Of a stretch of DNA of 64,000 bases, positions 26,705 through 35,817 are shown in pieces. Both the position numbers and the translations under genes were made by a program. The notes below the pieces were generated by a model. The model saw nothing but the letters and a program-made list of their open reading frames with translations. It ran no database searches and was not told where the DNA came from. The stretch is from Azoarcus sp. DN11 (GTDB lineage: Bacteria; Pseudomonadota; Gammaproteobacteria; Burkholderiales; Rhodocyclaceae): NCBI RefSeq assembly GCF_003628555.1, contig NZ_CP021731.1:2604001-2668000 (forward strand), read 5' to 3'. Each line of letters opens with the position of its first letter. Position 1 is the first letter of the stretch.

Positions 26705-27121
26705 ATGACGATGTTGAGGCTTTCCTCCCCCTTGCGCGATTCGATCCTCTCGGCGGCGCAGGCGGGTTACCCGAACGAGGTGTGCGGACTGCTTCTGGGG
26801 CAGCAGGACGGCGACGTGGTGACCGTGTGCACCGTGCATCCTGTGCGCAACGTGCATCCGGACCGCACCGCCGATCGTTTCCTGATCGAGCCGCAGGACT
26901 ACCTCGACGCGGAATATGCCGCAGCCGCCGGCGGCGTGCAGGTGGTGGGCGTGTGGCATTCCCACCCCGACCACCCGGCGAGACCCTCGGCAACCGACCG
27001 CGAATTCGCCTGGGGCGGCTGGTCGTATCCGATCGTGTCCGTGAAGGCCGGCGTCGCCACCGAGTTGCGTTCGTGGCGGCTCGACGGCGAAGCGTTCGGC
27101 GAAGAGGAGGTGCTGTCATGA
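26705..27121 (+). CDS. JAMM/MPN+ metallopeptidase (Mec-like)
   Basis: The 138-residue protein is a zinc peptidase of the JAB1/MPN+ family. The active site is complete: Glu in NEVCGLLLG, and HSHPDHPARPSATD, which fits HxH-x7-SxxD. Small bacterial members such as Mycobacterium Mec+ remove cysteine or peptides from the C-terminal diglycine of the sulfur carrier CysO. The next gene begins with such a carrier domain and overlaps this one by ATGA, and a CysM-like synthase follows. The ATG at 26705 has AGGGGA upstream; longer frames extend into the non-coding spacer. Confidence 0.85.
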   Translation: MTMLRLSSPLRDSILSAAQAGYPNEVCGLLLGQQDGDVVTVCTVHPVRNVHPDRTADRFLIEPQDYLDAEYAAAAGGVQVVGVWHSHPDHPARPSATDREFAWGGWSYPIVSVKAGVATELRSWRLDGEAFGEEEVLS

Positions 27122-28569
27122 GCCGGGTCATCGTTCGCATTCCGACCCCGCTGCGCCCATATACCGGCGGGGCCGACGAAGTCGAGATCGAGGCCGCGAC
27201 CGTCGGCGAAGCGCTCCGCTCGCTGGGTGGCCGCCACGAGGGCCTGCTGGCACGGGTGTGCGCGGCGGATGGCAGCCTGCGTCCGTTCGTGAACGTCTAT
27301 CTCGGCGCCGAAAACGTGCGCGACCTGGGCGGGCTTGACGCCCCCCTGCCGCGCGACGGCGCGGTGCTCGCAATCGTCCCGGCGGTGGCGGGCGGTGCCG
27401 GCAGCGCGCGCGAGCGCCGGCTTGCGGAACTGAAGGCCAGCGTACCCGAGGTCAGCCCGGGCGAAGCCCTCGCGCGGCAGGCGCAGGGCGCCGCACTGAT
27501 CGACGTGCGCGAGGCGGAAGAGATTGCTCAGGGCAGCCCGCGTGGCGCACTCCGGCTTGGTCGCGGTTTTCTCGAACTGCGCATCGAAGAGGCCATCCCC
27601 GACACCGACCGGACGATCCTCGTCATGTGCGGGGGCGGAACACGCTCGCTGTTTGCCGCCGAAGGGCTGCAGCGGCTCGGCTACCGCAACGTCGCCTCGG
27701 TCACGGGCGGCTTCTCGCGCTGGAAGGCCGAGGGCCTGCCGTTCGAGACGCCGCGCGGCCTCGATCCGCATGCGCGCGAACGCTACGCACGCCACCTGAC
27801 GATGCCCGAGGTCGGCGAAGCCGGCCAGCGGCGCCTGCTCGACAGCCGCGTGCTGCTGATCGGCGCCGGTGGGCTCGGCTCTCCGGCGGGGCTGTATCTG
27901 GCCGCAGCCGGCGTCGGCACGCTGGGCATCGTCGACCACGACGTCGTGGATCGCTCCAATCTGCAGCGCCAGGTCCTGCACAACGACGAGCGCATCGGCC
28001 AACCCAAGGTCGAATCGGCGCGCCGCACGCTGCAGGGCCTCAACCCGTCGGTGAATATCGAGACCTTTGCGGAGCGCCTGAGCTCGGCGAACGTCGAACG
28101 CATCCTCACGGGCTACGACGTGGTGGTCGACGGTTCCGACAATTTCCCGACCCGCTATCTCGTCAACGATGCCTGCGTGCATCTGCAGATCCCGTGCGTG
28201 CATGGCTCGGTGTACCGCTTCGAGGGCCAGGTATCGGTGTTCTGGCCGCAGTGCCCACAGCGCCGTGGCCCATGCTACCGCTGCCTCTATCCCGAGCCGC
28301 CGCCCGCCGAATTCGCGCCCTCATGCGCAGATGCCGGGGTGCTTGGCGTGCTGCCCGGCGTGGTCGGACTGCTCGAAGCGGTGGAAACGGTCAAGCTGCT
28401 GCTGGGCCTGGGCGACCCGCTGGTCGGCCGCCTGCTGCATTACGACGCCCTGCACGCGCGCTTCGACGAGTACCGCCTGGCGGCGAACCCCGACTGCGCC
28501 GTGTGCGCGGAAGGACGTCCGTTCCCCGGCTATGTCGATTACGAAGCATTCTGCGCGACGGCGGCCTGA
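27118..28569 (+). CDS. Fusion of ThiS/MoaD-type sulfur carrier, rhodanese and ThiF/MoeB E1-like enzyme
   Basis: The 483-residue protein has three parts. Residues 1-98 form a ubiquitin-fold carrier ending in IVPAVAGG, close to the CysO ending, but the diglycine is internal and followed by AGSARERR. Residues about 105-205 are a rhodanese with the active-site loop MCGGGTRS. Residues about 215-480 are an E1-like adenylating domain with GAGGLGSPAGLYLAAAG, RSNLQRQVL, the zinc Cys pairs CYRC and CAVC, and CADAGVLGVLPG. Free carriers are adenylated at the terminal glycine and thiocarboxylated; here the carrier must act in cis or be cut free, plausibly by the JAMM peptidase encoded just upstream. With the CysM-like gene it suggests carrier-dependent cysteine synthesis. 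Confidence 0.85.
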   Translation: MSRVIVRIPTPLRPYTGGADEVEIEAATVGEALRSLGGRHEGLLARVCAADGSLRPFVNVYLGAENVRDLGGLDAPLPRDGAVLAIVPAVAGGAGSARERRLAELKASVPEVSPGEALARQAQGAALIDVREAEEIAQGSPRGALRLGRGFLELRIEEAIPDTDRTILVMCGGGTRSLFAAEGLQRLGYRNVASVTGGFSRWKAEGLPFETPRGLDPHARERYARHLTMPEVGEAGQRRLLDSRVLLIGAGGLGSPAGLYLAAAGVGTLGIVDHDVVDRSNLQRQVLHNDERIGQPKVESARRTLQGLNPSVNIETFAERLSSANVERILTGYDVVVDGSDNFPTRYLVNDACVHLQIPCVHGSVYRFEGQVSVFWPQCPQRRGPCYRCLYPEPPPAEFAPSCADAGVLGVLPGVVGLLEAVETVKLLLGLGDPLVGRLLHYDALHARFDEYRLAANPDCAVCAEGRPFPGYVDYEAFCATAA

Positions 28570-28595
28570 AAGGCGCCCCGCGACGGAAGACGGTC

Positions 28596-29522
28596 ATGGC
28601 AGCGATCCCCGTACGTGAATCCCCCCTGCTCGCCCGCGTCGGCCACGTCCCGCTGGTCGAGGTCGGCAGCGCCTGCGAACTGGCGGGATGCCGCGTGTTC
28701 GCGACGCTGGAAGGCACGAATCCGGGCGGCTCGATCAAGGACCGGCCGGTCGTGCGCATGCTGATGAAAGCCTTGCAGACCGGTCGCCTCGACGGCGAAC
28801 GGCGGCTGCTCGATTCGTCGTCGGGCAACGCCGGGATCTCCTATGCACTGTACGGGGCCGCCCTGGGCGTGCCGGTAACGCTGGTCGTGCCGGGCAATGC
28901 CAGCCGCGAACGGCTCGACCGCATCCGCGCGAGCGGCGCCGAACTGATCCTCACTGATCCCCTCGAAGGCTACGACTTCGCCGTCGCCGAGGCACGCCGC
29001 CTCGCGCGCGAACAGCCCGAACGTTACTGGTACTGCGACCAGTACTCGAACCCGGAGAACTGGCGCGCGCATTACGACACCACCGGCGTGGAGCTGCTGC
29101 GCGGCATCATCGCAACGACCGGCCGGCCGCCGGATGCCTTCGTCGCGGGCATCGGCACCGGCGGCACGCTGACCGGGGTCGGGCGCCGACTGAAGGAGGC
29201 CCACCCGGCAACGCGGGTGGTCGCGGCCATCCCGGACGAATTTCCCGGCATCGAGGGCCTCAAGCCCCTCGGCCATCCGGGCGACATGGTGCCGGCGATC
29301 CTCGACGAAAGCCTGATCGACCGCCGCCTGCCGGTGCGCATGGAGGATGCGATACCGATGTGCCGCAAGCTCGCGAAGGCCGGCCTGTTCGTCGGCCCGT
29401 CGGCCGGGGCCTTGGTGCACGCCGCGTGCCGCGTGGCGGCCGAGGACGACGTGCGGTGCATCGCGACGGTGCTGCCGGATACCGGCGAACGCTACGTGTC
29501 TACCGGTCTGTGGGCATCATGA
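28596..29522 (+). CDS. cysM: CysM-type cysteine synthase (PLP beta-family)
   Basis: The 308-residue protein is a fold-type II PLP enzyme. It shows the PLP lysine in GTNPGGSIKDRP, the substrate loop SSSGNAGISYAL, the phosphate-binding GIGTGGTLTGVG and the C-terminal GPSAGALVHA. Members make cysteine from O-acetyl- or O-phosphoserine. The first substrate loop reads SSSGNAG where CysK has TSGNTG. Position after a JAMM peptidase and a carrier-E1 fusion recalls the mycobacterial mec-cysO-cysM unit, in which CysM uses O-phosphoserine and thiocarboxylated CysO; use of carrier sulfur here is an inference. Confidence 0.82.
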   Translation: MAAIPVRESPLLARVGHVPLVEVGSACELAGCRVFATLEGTNPGGSIKDRPVVRMLMKALQTGRLDGERRLLDSSSGNAGISYALYGAALGVPVTLVVPGNASRERLDRIRASGAELILTDPLEGYDFAVAEARRLAREQPERYWYCDQYSNPENWRAHYDTTGVELLRGIIATTGRPPDAFVAGIGTGGTLTGVGRRLKEAHPATRVVAAIPDEFPGIEGLKPLGHPGDMVPAILDESLIDRRLPVRMEDAIPMCRKLAKAGLFVGPSAGALVHAACRVAAEDDVRCIATVLPDTGERYVSTGLWAS

Positions 29523-29566
29523 GACAACGGGAGTGACAGGGAGCCAGGAACTCACGGAGGTTTGAA

Positions 29567-30226
29567 ATGGCATTGCGGCTAGGCGACGACGCACCGGACT
29601 TCACGGCCGAAACGACCCAGGGAAGGATCCGGTTCCACGAATGGATCGGGGATGGTTGGGCGATCCTGTTCTCACATCCGAAAGACTTCACGCCCGTCTG
29701 CACCACCGAACTCGGCTACATGGCCGGGCTCAAGAAGGAGTTCGACAAACGCAACACCAAGATCATCGGCCTGAGCGTGGACAGCGTCGGCGACCACGAA
29801 CGCTGGTCGAAGGACATCGAGGAAACGCAGGGCCACAAGATCAATTACCCGCTGATCGGCGACCCGGACCTGAAGGTGGCCAAGCTGTACGACATGATCC
29901 ACCCCAACGCCAGCGGTAGCGCGAAGGAACGCACGGCGCAGGACAACCTGACAGTGCGTTCGGTCTTCGTGATCGGCCCCGACAAGAAGGTCAAGCTGAT
30001 GCTCACCTACCCGATGAGCACCGGCCGGAACTTCGACGAGGTCCTGCGCGTGCTCGACTCGATCCAGTTGACGGCAAAACACAAGGTGGCGACGCCGGTG
30101 AACTGGAAGTCGGGCGAGGATGTGATCATCGTCCCCGCGGTCTCCGACGAAGAGGCGAAAACGCGCTACCCGGGCGGCTGGAAGGCAGCAAAACCCTACC
30201 TGCGCATCGTGCCGCAGCCCAAGTAG
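29567..30226 (+). CDS. 1-Cys peroxiredoxin (Prx6 family)
   Basis: The 219-residue protein reduces peroxides in the cytoplasm. The peroxidatic cysteine is in FTPVCTTELGYMA, and Prx6-type length with the long C-terminal extension (VIIVPAVSDEEAKTRYPGGW) is visible. No second conserved resolving cysteine is seen. GGAGG precedes the ATG. It follows the sulfur cluster by 44 bp on the same strand and could be co-transcribed with it. Confidence 0.92.
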   Translation: MALRLGDDAPDFTAETTQGRIRFHEWIGDGWAILFSHPKDFTPVCTTELGYMAGLKKEFDKRNTKIIGLSVDSVGDHERWSKDIEETQGHKINYPLIGDPDLKVAKLYDMIHPNASGSAKERTAQDNLTVRSVFVIGPDKKVKLMLTYPMSTGRNFDEVLRVLDSIQLTAKHKVATPVNWKSGEDVIIVPAVSDEEAKTRYPGGWKAAKPYLRIVPQPK

Positions 30227-30338
30227 CCGTGCACGGACCGCTTGCGCAGGCGAATTGCCGGGTGTAAACCTCTTGCGACGGGAGGGGATGCTGCTATACC
30301 AAGAACGATCCCCTTCCGACGCGAGAGAGGAGCAGAAC

Positions 30339-30779
30339 ATGTCCAAACAGACCCTGGCACAGAACTCCCGACGAGCGCCCCAGAAGGAGCGCCCATCCCA
30401 AGCGCAAGAGACTACCCCGTCGCCGATGACCGAGCTGGCCGCCGCCATGATGGGCGTGCCGTGGCTGAACCTGTGGTCGGACGCCTGGACGGCGTGGCTG
30501 CAACAGTGCGAAGCGAACATGTCGGCGCTGCAGGCCGGAAATGCCGAATCCCCGGACCGTCGCCAGAACGGCACGTCGTGGCTGCCGCAGTTCGAGTCGA
30601 AGGTTATCCCCTTCCGCCGCAGCGACGACAAGCCGGGCGTCGAAGCTACCAAGCTGTCGATGCGTTTCCGCGTCCCGGCTTTTCCGTGGATGGTGGGAAG
30701 CAACATCATCGCGATCGACACGGTGATGCCTCGCCCCGTCGAGCCGTCCGACGAGAGGTTCCGCACGCCGGAGAAGTGA
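30339..30779 (+). CDS. Hypothetical protein, polar with amphipathic central helix
   Basis: The 146-residue protein has no family I recognise. It has a polar, Lys/Gln/Pro-rich N-terminus (about 30 residues), a short hydrophobic/aromatic segment with VPWLNLWSDAWTAWLQQ, and a C-terminal part with VIPFRRSDD and RVPAFPWMVGSNI. The Trp-rich helix gives it a faint phasin-like look, but this is not enough for a call. The start at 30339 follows GAGAGAGGAG. It stands alone between the peroxiredoxin and lemA. Confidence 0.5.
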   Translation: MSKQTLAQNSRRAPQKERPSQAQETTPSPMTELAAAMMGVPWLNLWSDAWTAWLQQCEANMSALQAGNAESPDRRQNGTSWLPQFESKVIPFRRSDDKPGVEATKLSMRFRVPAFPWMVGSNIIAIDTVMPRPVEPSDERFRTPEK

Positions 30780-30929
30780 CGAGACACCGCAGGGCCGGGC
30801 ACGAAACAGGTCCGAGCCGCGGCACCGTCCGCCGCCGGCCATCTGCGCACGGATCCTTGCCGCATAGGGTATCATCATGGCATCCGCGAGCCCGCCCTCC
30901 CGGCGGGTTCCGCTCGTTCGAGGGATGCG

Positions 30930-31553
30930 ATGATGGTCTGGTCATTTGTTCGCCGCTTTCCGGTAATCCTCGTGCTGCTTGCCGCCATCGGCCTCGGCGG
31001 TTGCGGCTACAACGACTTCCAGCGGCTCGATGAACAGAGCAAGGCCGCGTGGGCGGAGGTGCTGAACCAGTACCAGCGCCGCGCCGACCTCATTCCCAAC
31101 CTCGTCGCCACCGTCAAGGGCGAGGCGAGCTTCGAGCAGGAAACGCTGACGAAGGTGATCGAGGCGCGCGCCAAGGCAACCGCGATCCAGGTCACGCCGG
31201 CGATGCTCAACGATCCCCAGGCGATGGAGCGTTTCCAGCAGGCACAGAGCCAGCTGGGCGGGGCCCTGTCGCGCCTGCTTGCCGTCGCCGAGAACTACCC
31301 CAGCCTGAAAGCCAACCAGGCGTTCCAGGATCTGCGCGTGCAACTCGAAGGAACCGAGAACCGCATCGCTGTCGCGCGCAACAGCTACATCAAGTCCGTG
31401 CAGGCGTACAACATCCTCGCACGCAGCTTCCCCACCAACCTGACCGCGATGGCGTTCAGCTACGCGCCCAAGGCGGGCTTCACGGTCGCGAGCGAGCAGG
31501 AGATCTCGCGGCCGCCGTCCGTCGATTTCGGCGGCGGCGCAGGGAAATACTGA
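30930..31553 (+). CDS. LemA family protein
   Basis: The 207-residue protein has an N-terminal signal/anchor ending in GGCGYNDFQ, which looks like a lipobox cysteine, followed by a long helical region typical of LemA: LNQYQRRADLIPNLVATVKG, then YPSLKANQAFQDLRVQLEGTENRIAVAR. The molecular role of LemA is not settled. It forms an operon with two TPM-domain proteins downstream, a conserved arrangement. An alternative ATG lies one codon downstream (30933). Confidence 0.88.
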   Translation: MMVWSFVRRFPVILVLLAAIGLGGCGYNDFQRLDEQSKAAWAEVLNQYQRRADLIPNLVATVKGEASFEQETLTKVIEARAKATAIQVTPAMLNDPQAMERFQQAQSQLGGALSRLLAVAENYPSLKANQAFQDLRVQLEGTENRIAVARNSYIKSVQAYNILARSFPTNLTAMAFSYAPKAGFTVASEQEISRPPSVDFGGGAGKY

Positions 31554-31582
31554 GACTATCCCCGCCGGCCTGCAACCGACCG

Positions 31583-32488
31583 ATGCCCGCGCGCGAATTT
31601 CTCCTGCGGCTGGCGTTGTGCATCGGCGCGCTGCTGGTGTGGCCGGGGATCGCCGGCGCACAGGAGCTGCTCCCGGTACCCCCGCTCACGGCACGCGTCA
31701 TTGACCAGACGGGCACGCTTTCGTCCGGCGAGCGGCAGGCGCTCGAACAGAAACTGGCGGCATTCGAAAAAGAGCGCGGCAGCCAACTGGTCGTGCTGAT
31801 CGTCCCGACCACGGCACCGGAGGACATCGCAGCCTTCGCCAATCGTGTCGCCGCCGACTGGAAGATCGGCCGGCGCGACGTCGGCGACGGGTTGCTGCTG
31901 GTCGTCGCCAAGAACGACCGGCGCGTGCGCATCGAGGTCGCCCGTGCGCTGGAAGGGGCCGTGCCCGATCTCGCCGCCTTCCACATCATCGACCGCGCCA
32001 TCACGCCCGCCTTCCGCGAGGGCCGCTTTGCGGCCGGCATCGATGCCGGCGTGGAGGCGCTGATGGCGCGCGTGCGCGGCGAAAACCTGCCCCTTCCCGA
32101 ACCCGAAACCCGCGACTCGGGCGGCTTCGGGTCCCTGCAGGACATCGCGGCGTTCATCATGTTCGGTGTGCCCATCGTCGGCGGCATCCTCGTCGCGATC
32201 CTGGGGCGCAAGCTCGGTGCGCTGGCAACCGGGGGCGTCTTCGGCCTTCTTGCGAAATTGCTGCTCGGCAGCCTCGTGCTCGGCGTCATTGCCGGCGTGC
32301 TCGCCTTCATCTTCGTCCTGGCGCTCGGCACCGGCACCGGTGGCGGACGGGGTGGGCGGGGCGGGCCCGGCGGGCCGATCATCTGGGGCGGCGGCGGCCG
32401 GGGCCGGTTCGGTGGAGATGGAGGCGGCGGATTCGGTTCCGGCGGGGGCGGGAGTTTCGGCGGCGGAGGCGCGTCAGGGCGATGGTAG
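31583..32488 (+). CDS. TPM-domain membrane protein (YgcG type) with Gly-rich tail
   Basis: The 301-residue protein has a signal peptide (to about AGAQ), a TPM domain (about 35-155) with VIDQTGTLSSGERQALEQ and GKEN-like VAKNDRRVRIEVARALEG, then two or three hydrophobic segments and a Gly-rich C-terminus of about 55 residues, repeats of GGGG and SGGGGSFGGGG. This architecture matches YgcG-family proteins encoded next to lemA. The TPM domain faces the periplasm. It starts 29 bp after lemA. Confidence 0.85.
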   Translation: MPAREFLLRLALCIGALLVWPGIAGAQELLPVPPLTARVIDQTGTLSSGERQALEQKLAAFEKERGSQLVVLIVPTTAPEDIAAFANRVAADWKIGRRDVGDGLLLVVAKNDRRVRIEVARALEGAVPDLAAFHIIDRAITPAFREGRFAAGIDAGVEALMARVRGENLPLPEPETRDSGGFGSLQDIAAFIMFGVPIVGGILVAILGRKLGALATGGVFGLLAKLLLGSLVLGVIAGVLAFIFVLALGTGTGGGRGGRGGPGGPIIWGGGGRGRFGGDGGGGFGSGGGGSFGGGGASGRW

Positions 32489-32519
32489 GGAAAACGCACG
32501 CCATGTCGGAGGGCAAGCG

Positions 32520-33053
32520 ATGAGCGCCCTCGCCCGCCTCGTCCGCCACCTGTGGCTGGACACTGCCGACGCACGACGGGCGGTCGGTGCCGAGGCGATA
32601 CGGCGCCTGGAGGCGCGCGTGCGCGAGAGCGAGCGGCAGCATACGGGCGAGATCTGCCTGTGCGTCGAGGCGAGCCTCCCCATGAGTTACCTGTGGCGCC
32701 ATCTCAAGGGAGCGCCGATCGACGTCGTCGTGCGCGAACGCGCCGTGACCCTGTTCGGGAAGCTGCGCGTCTGGGACACGGAGCTCAACAACGGCGTCCT
32801 GATCTACCTGCAACTGGCGGAACGCCGGGTTGAAGTCGTCGCCGACCGCGCCGTGGCACGGACCGTGAGTGACGCGGCATGGGAGCGCATGATCGCCGAC
32901 GTCACGCCCGCATTCCGGGCGAACCGCTACGAGGAAGGACTGGAGCGGACGATCGACGCCGTGAGCGCGGTGCTCAGGTCCGGTTTCCCCGCGACGGATG
33001 CCAACGGCACGGCACGGCCGAACCAGTTGCCGAACCGGCCCGTCGTGCGCTGA
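32520..33053 (+). CDS. Second TPM-domain protein, soluble type
   Basis: The 177-residue protein has a TPM-type domain: RVRESERQHTGEICLCVEAS, then LRVWDTELNNGVLIYLQLAERRVEVVADRAVA, and a C-terminal helix ending the domain at about residue 155. It has no clear signal peptide or Gly-rich tail. It is the third gene of the lemA operon, with GGAGGG upstream of the ATG. Function is unknown beyond association with LemA. Confidence 0.8.
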   Translation: MSALARLVRHLWLDTADARRAVGAEAIRRLEARVRESERQHTGEICLCVEASLPMSYLWRHLKGAPIDVVVRERAVTLFGKLRVWDTELNNGVLIYLQLAERRVEVVADRAVARTVSDAAWERMIADVTPAFRANRYEEGLERTIDAVSAVLRSGFPATDANGTARPNQLPNRPVVR

Positions 33054-33072
33054 GCGGCGCCTGGCGATACCC

Positions 33073-33429
33073 TCAACCGCGCAGGCCCCGCCACGCGAGC
33101 AGCAGCCAGCCGGCAATCATCAGCGTGCCGCCGATCGGCGTGATCATCCCCAGCACGCGCCATCCACTCAGCGCCATCACATACAGGCTGCCGGAAAAGA
33201 TCAGCGTACCGAGCGCGAGCAGCACGGCTGCGGGCCCCGCGTTCGGGAGCCGCCAGGCGCCGAGCGCGAGCAGCCCCGTGGCGTGCCACATCTGGTACTG
33301 CACGGCAGTGGTCCACCAGCCGAGTTCGGCAGGACCGAGCACATTGCGCAGGGCGTGCGCGCCAAAAGCCCCGAGGGCAACGCCCAACCCGGCGAGCAGG
33401 CTGCCCGCGATCAGGATGAATCGGTTCAT
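33073..33429 (-). CDS. DUF423 small membrane protein
   Basis: The 118-residue protein has four hydrophobic helices. The N-terminus MNRFILIAGSLLAGLGVALGAFGAHALR is the diagnostic DUF423 sequence, followed by WWTTAVQYQMWHATGLL. Function is unknown for the family. It is convergent with the lemA operon. The 215 bp upstream to the MFS gene (33430-33644) hold no recognised feature. Confidence 0.9.
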   Translation of the reverse strand: MNRFILIAGSLLAGLGVALGAFGAHALRNVLGPAELGWWTTAVQYQMWHATGLLALGAWRLPNAGPAAVLLALGTLIFSGSLYVMALSGWRVLGMITPIGGTLMIAGWLLLAWRGLRG

Positions 33430-33644
33430 GAATTTTCGCCCGCTGCGACGCAACGAATGCCGTGAAGCATTGGATTCCCGCACGGCACGTGCCGTGCAGA
33501 GGAGTGATCGTCGGGAAAACTGCCGGACGATAGGAACGGTTAGTGTCCCCTGCCGCTCCCGTCCACGCAATCCCCGGGCGTGCAATCTCATGAAACGCCG
33601 GATTGTCGCCCGCCCCGACTACGGGGCGGGCCTGACGGGCAGCC

Positions 33645-35003
33645 TTACTCGGCCACGACGCCGATTTCACCGGCAAAGGCGAGCGGCTCCTCTTCCTCGG
33701 GCGCGTGCGGGGCGCTGCGGGCCACCAGCGATACGGCGAGTGCCGCAATGGCGCCGGGAATGGCGAAGAACAGGAAGTTGAAGTGCAGCGGCATCGCCAT
33801 CGCGAGCAGCGTGCCGCCGACGATGGGGCCGAGGATCGCGCCGCTGCGGCCGACGCCGGAGGCCCAGCCGATGCCGGTCGAGCGGATCGCCATCGGATAG
33901 AACTGCGCCGCATAGGCGTACAGCAGGATCTGCGAACCGATCGTGGTCGCCCCCGCCAGCGCGACGAGGACGTACAGGACCTCGGTCGGACTCTTGTAGC
34001 CGAGCAGGCTGATCGAGGCTGCGCCGATCACGAAGAAGATCGTCAGCACGGTCTTCAGGTGCAGGCGATCCGCCACGACCCCACCGCCGACGGCGCCAAA
34101 GATGGCACCGAGATTCAGCACCAGCAGGAAGGAGAGGCTCGAGCCGAGCCCGTAGCCCGCCTGCGTCATCAGCTTCGGCAGCCACGACGCGAGCGCGTAG
34201 ACCATCAGCAGGCACATGAAGAACGCGACCCAGAACATCAGCGTGCTCAGTGCGCGGCCGTGCTTGAACAGTGCCACGAGCGGGACGTGGCCGGTCTTGC
34301 CCGTCGGGAAGTCGTAGCGGTCACCGGGTTGCGGCACGAAGCTTCCTTCGACGCGCGCGAGCAGGATGGCGGCCTCGCGGTCGCGCTTGGCGTGCAGGAG
34401 GAAGCCGATCGATTCGGGCAGCAGGTAGATGATCGCGGGCAGCAGCAACAGCGGCAGGGCGGCGAGGAAGAACACCGAGGACCAGCCGAAGGCCGGGATC
34501 AGGTAGATGCCCAGTCCTGCCGACAGCATCCCGCCCACCGAATAGCCGCTGAACATGATCGCGACGAGCGTCGTGCGCAGCTTCTTCGGTGCGTACTCGG
34601 TCATCAGGGCGACGACGTTGGGCATCACGCCGCCGATCCCCAGTCCCGCGATGAAGCGGCAGACCGCGAACTCGGTGACATCGCGCGCGAAACCGTTGAT
34701 GAAGGTGAACAGGCTGAACAGGGTCACGCACACCGCGATCACCTTCTTGCGCCCGAAGCGGTCGGACATCGGACCGAAGATCAGGGCGCCGAACATCATG
34801 CCGAACAGCGCGTAGCTGCCGAGAGTGCCGGCCTGGATCGGCGTGAGGTTCCATTCCTTCATCAGCACCGGCAGCACGACGCCGTAGATCACGAGGTCGT
34901 AGCCGTCGAAGATGATGATCAGGGCGCACCAGAACAGGACCTGCCAGTGGAAACGATTGAAATTCGCCTCGTCGATCAGTTTGTGTACATCGATGTTTCT
35001 CAT
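33645..35003 (-). CDS. MFS aromatic acid:H+ symporter, likely benzoate uptake
   Basis: The 452-residue protein has twelve predicted transmembrane helices. AAHS-family marks are FDGYDLVIYGVVLP in helix 1 (the DGxD motif) and GPMSDRFGRKKVI between helices 2 and 3. It resembles BenK/PcaK-type transporters. As the last gene of the benzoate region, next to an ABC transporter, benzoate is the probable substrate. A GC-rich hairpin separates it from the ABC genes, so its expression may differ. Confidence 0.85.
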   Translation of the reverse strand: MRNIDVHKLIDEANFNRFHWQVLFWCALIIIFDGYDLVIYGVVLPVLMKEWNLTPIQAGTLGSYALFGMMFGALIFGPMSDRFGRKKVIAVCVTLFSLFTFINGFARDVTEFAVCRFIAGLGIGGVMPNVVALMTEYAPKKLRTTLVAIMFSGYSVGGMLSAGLGIYLIPAFGWSSVFFLAALPLLLLPAIIYLLPESIGFLLHAKRDREAAILLARVEGSFVPQPGDRYDFPTGKTGHVPLVALFKHGRALSTLMFWVAFFMCLLMVYALASWLPKLMTQAGYGLGSSLSFLLVLNLGAIFGAVGGGVVADRLHLKTVLTIFFVIGAASISLLGYKSPTEVLYVLVALAGATTIGSQILLYAYAAQFYPMAIRSTGIGWASGVGRSGAILGPIVGGTLLAMAMPLHFNFLFFAIPGAIAALAVSLVARSAPHAPEEEEPLAFAGEIGVVAE

Positions 35004-35032
35004 GCTGCCGTGTCTCCGTGAATCGTTGTAAT

Positions 35033-35062
35033 ACCGCGCGGCCCCCCGAGGAGCCGCGCGGT
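35033..35062. terminator. Hairpin between the ABC transporter genes and the MFS gene
   Basis: A 10-bp perfect stem ACCGCGCGGC / GCCGCGCGGT lies just upstream of the MFS start codon and 38 bp after the LivF-like stop. No T-run follows, so it may terminate only in part or stabilise upstream mRNA. Confidence 0.5.
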
Positions 35063-35100
35063 TGGGTGATGCTTCAGTGGCGGTTTATGGTGGTGGGCGG

Positions 35101-35817
35101 TCAGCTCACGCCCAGGTGCTTATGCAGCACGTCGGGGTTCGCGCGTAGTTCGGCGCTGCTCGCCTCGTGGGCGACCTGGCCTTTCACGAGAATGACGTTC
35201 CGGTCGGAAATCGACGTCACTGCCGCATGGTTCTTGTCGATGACGATGGTGGCGATGCCGGTGGCGCGGATCTGGCGGATGATGTACCAGATCTCCTTGG
35301 CGATCAGCGGCGCCAGGCCTTCGGTCGCCTCGTCCAGGATCAGCAGGTCGGGGTTCGTCATCAGCGCGCGGCCGATCGTGAGCATCTGCTGCTCGCCGCC
35401 GGAGAGCTGGTGGCCGCCGTTGGTGAGGCGTTCGCCCAGGCGCGGGAAGGTGTCCAGCACGCGCTGGTAGGTCCAGTCGCGGCGCCCGTCGACGCCCGGC
35501 TTCGCGGCCATGAGCAGGTTCTCGCGCACCGACAGGTTCGGGAAGATCCCCCTGCCCTCGGGCACGTAGGCGATGCCCTTGCGCGCGATCAGGTAGGGCC
35601 GCGCGCCGGTCATCGACTTGCCGCGCACCGCGACGCGGCCGTGGCGCGGGCGCACGTGGCCGAGCATGCTGCGGATCAGCGTCGTCTTGCCCATGCCGTT
35701 GCGCCCCATCAGGCCGACCGTTTCGCCGCGGCTGATGCGGAAATCGATGCCGTGCAGGATGTGGCTCGTGCCGTAGAAGGAATGCAGCCCTTCGGCTTCC
35801 AGAAGGATGTCACTCAT
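35101..35817 (-). CDS. LivF-like ABC transporter ATPase
   Basis: The 238-residue protein has Walker A GRNGMGKTTLIR, the Q-loop region, signature LSGGEQQML and Walker B LLILDEATEGLAP, followed by the His switch region in VIDKNHAAV. The length and sequence are of the branched-chain amino-acid family (LivF). In this context the transporter probably imports benzoate or related aromatic acids. It overlaps the LivG-like gene by 8 bp. Confidence 0.9.
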   Translation of the reverse strand: MSDILLEAEGLHSFYGTSHILHGIDFRISRGETVGLMGRNGMGKTTLIRSMLGHVRPRHGRVAVRGKSMTGARPYLIARKGIAYVPEGRGIFPNLSVRENLLMAAKPGVDGRRDWTYQRVLDTFPRLGERLTNGGHQLSGGEQQMLTIGRALMTNPDLLILDEATEGLAPLIAKEIWYIIRQIRATGIATIVIDKNHAAVTSISDRNVILVKGQVAHEASSAELRANPDVLHKHLGVS

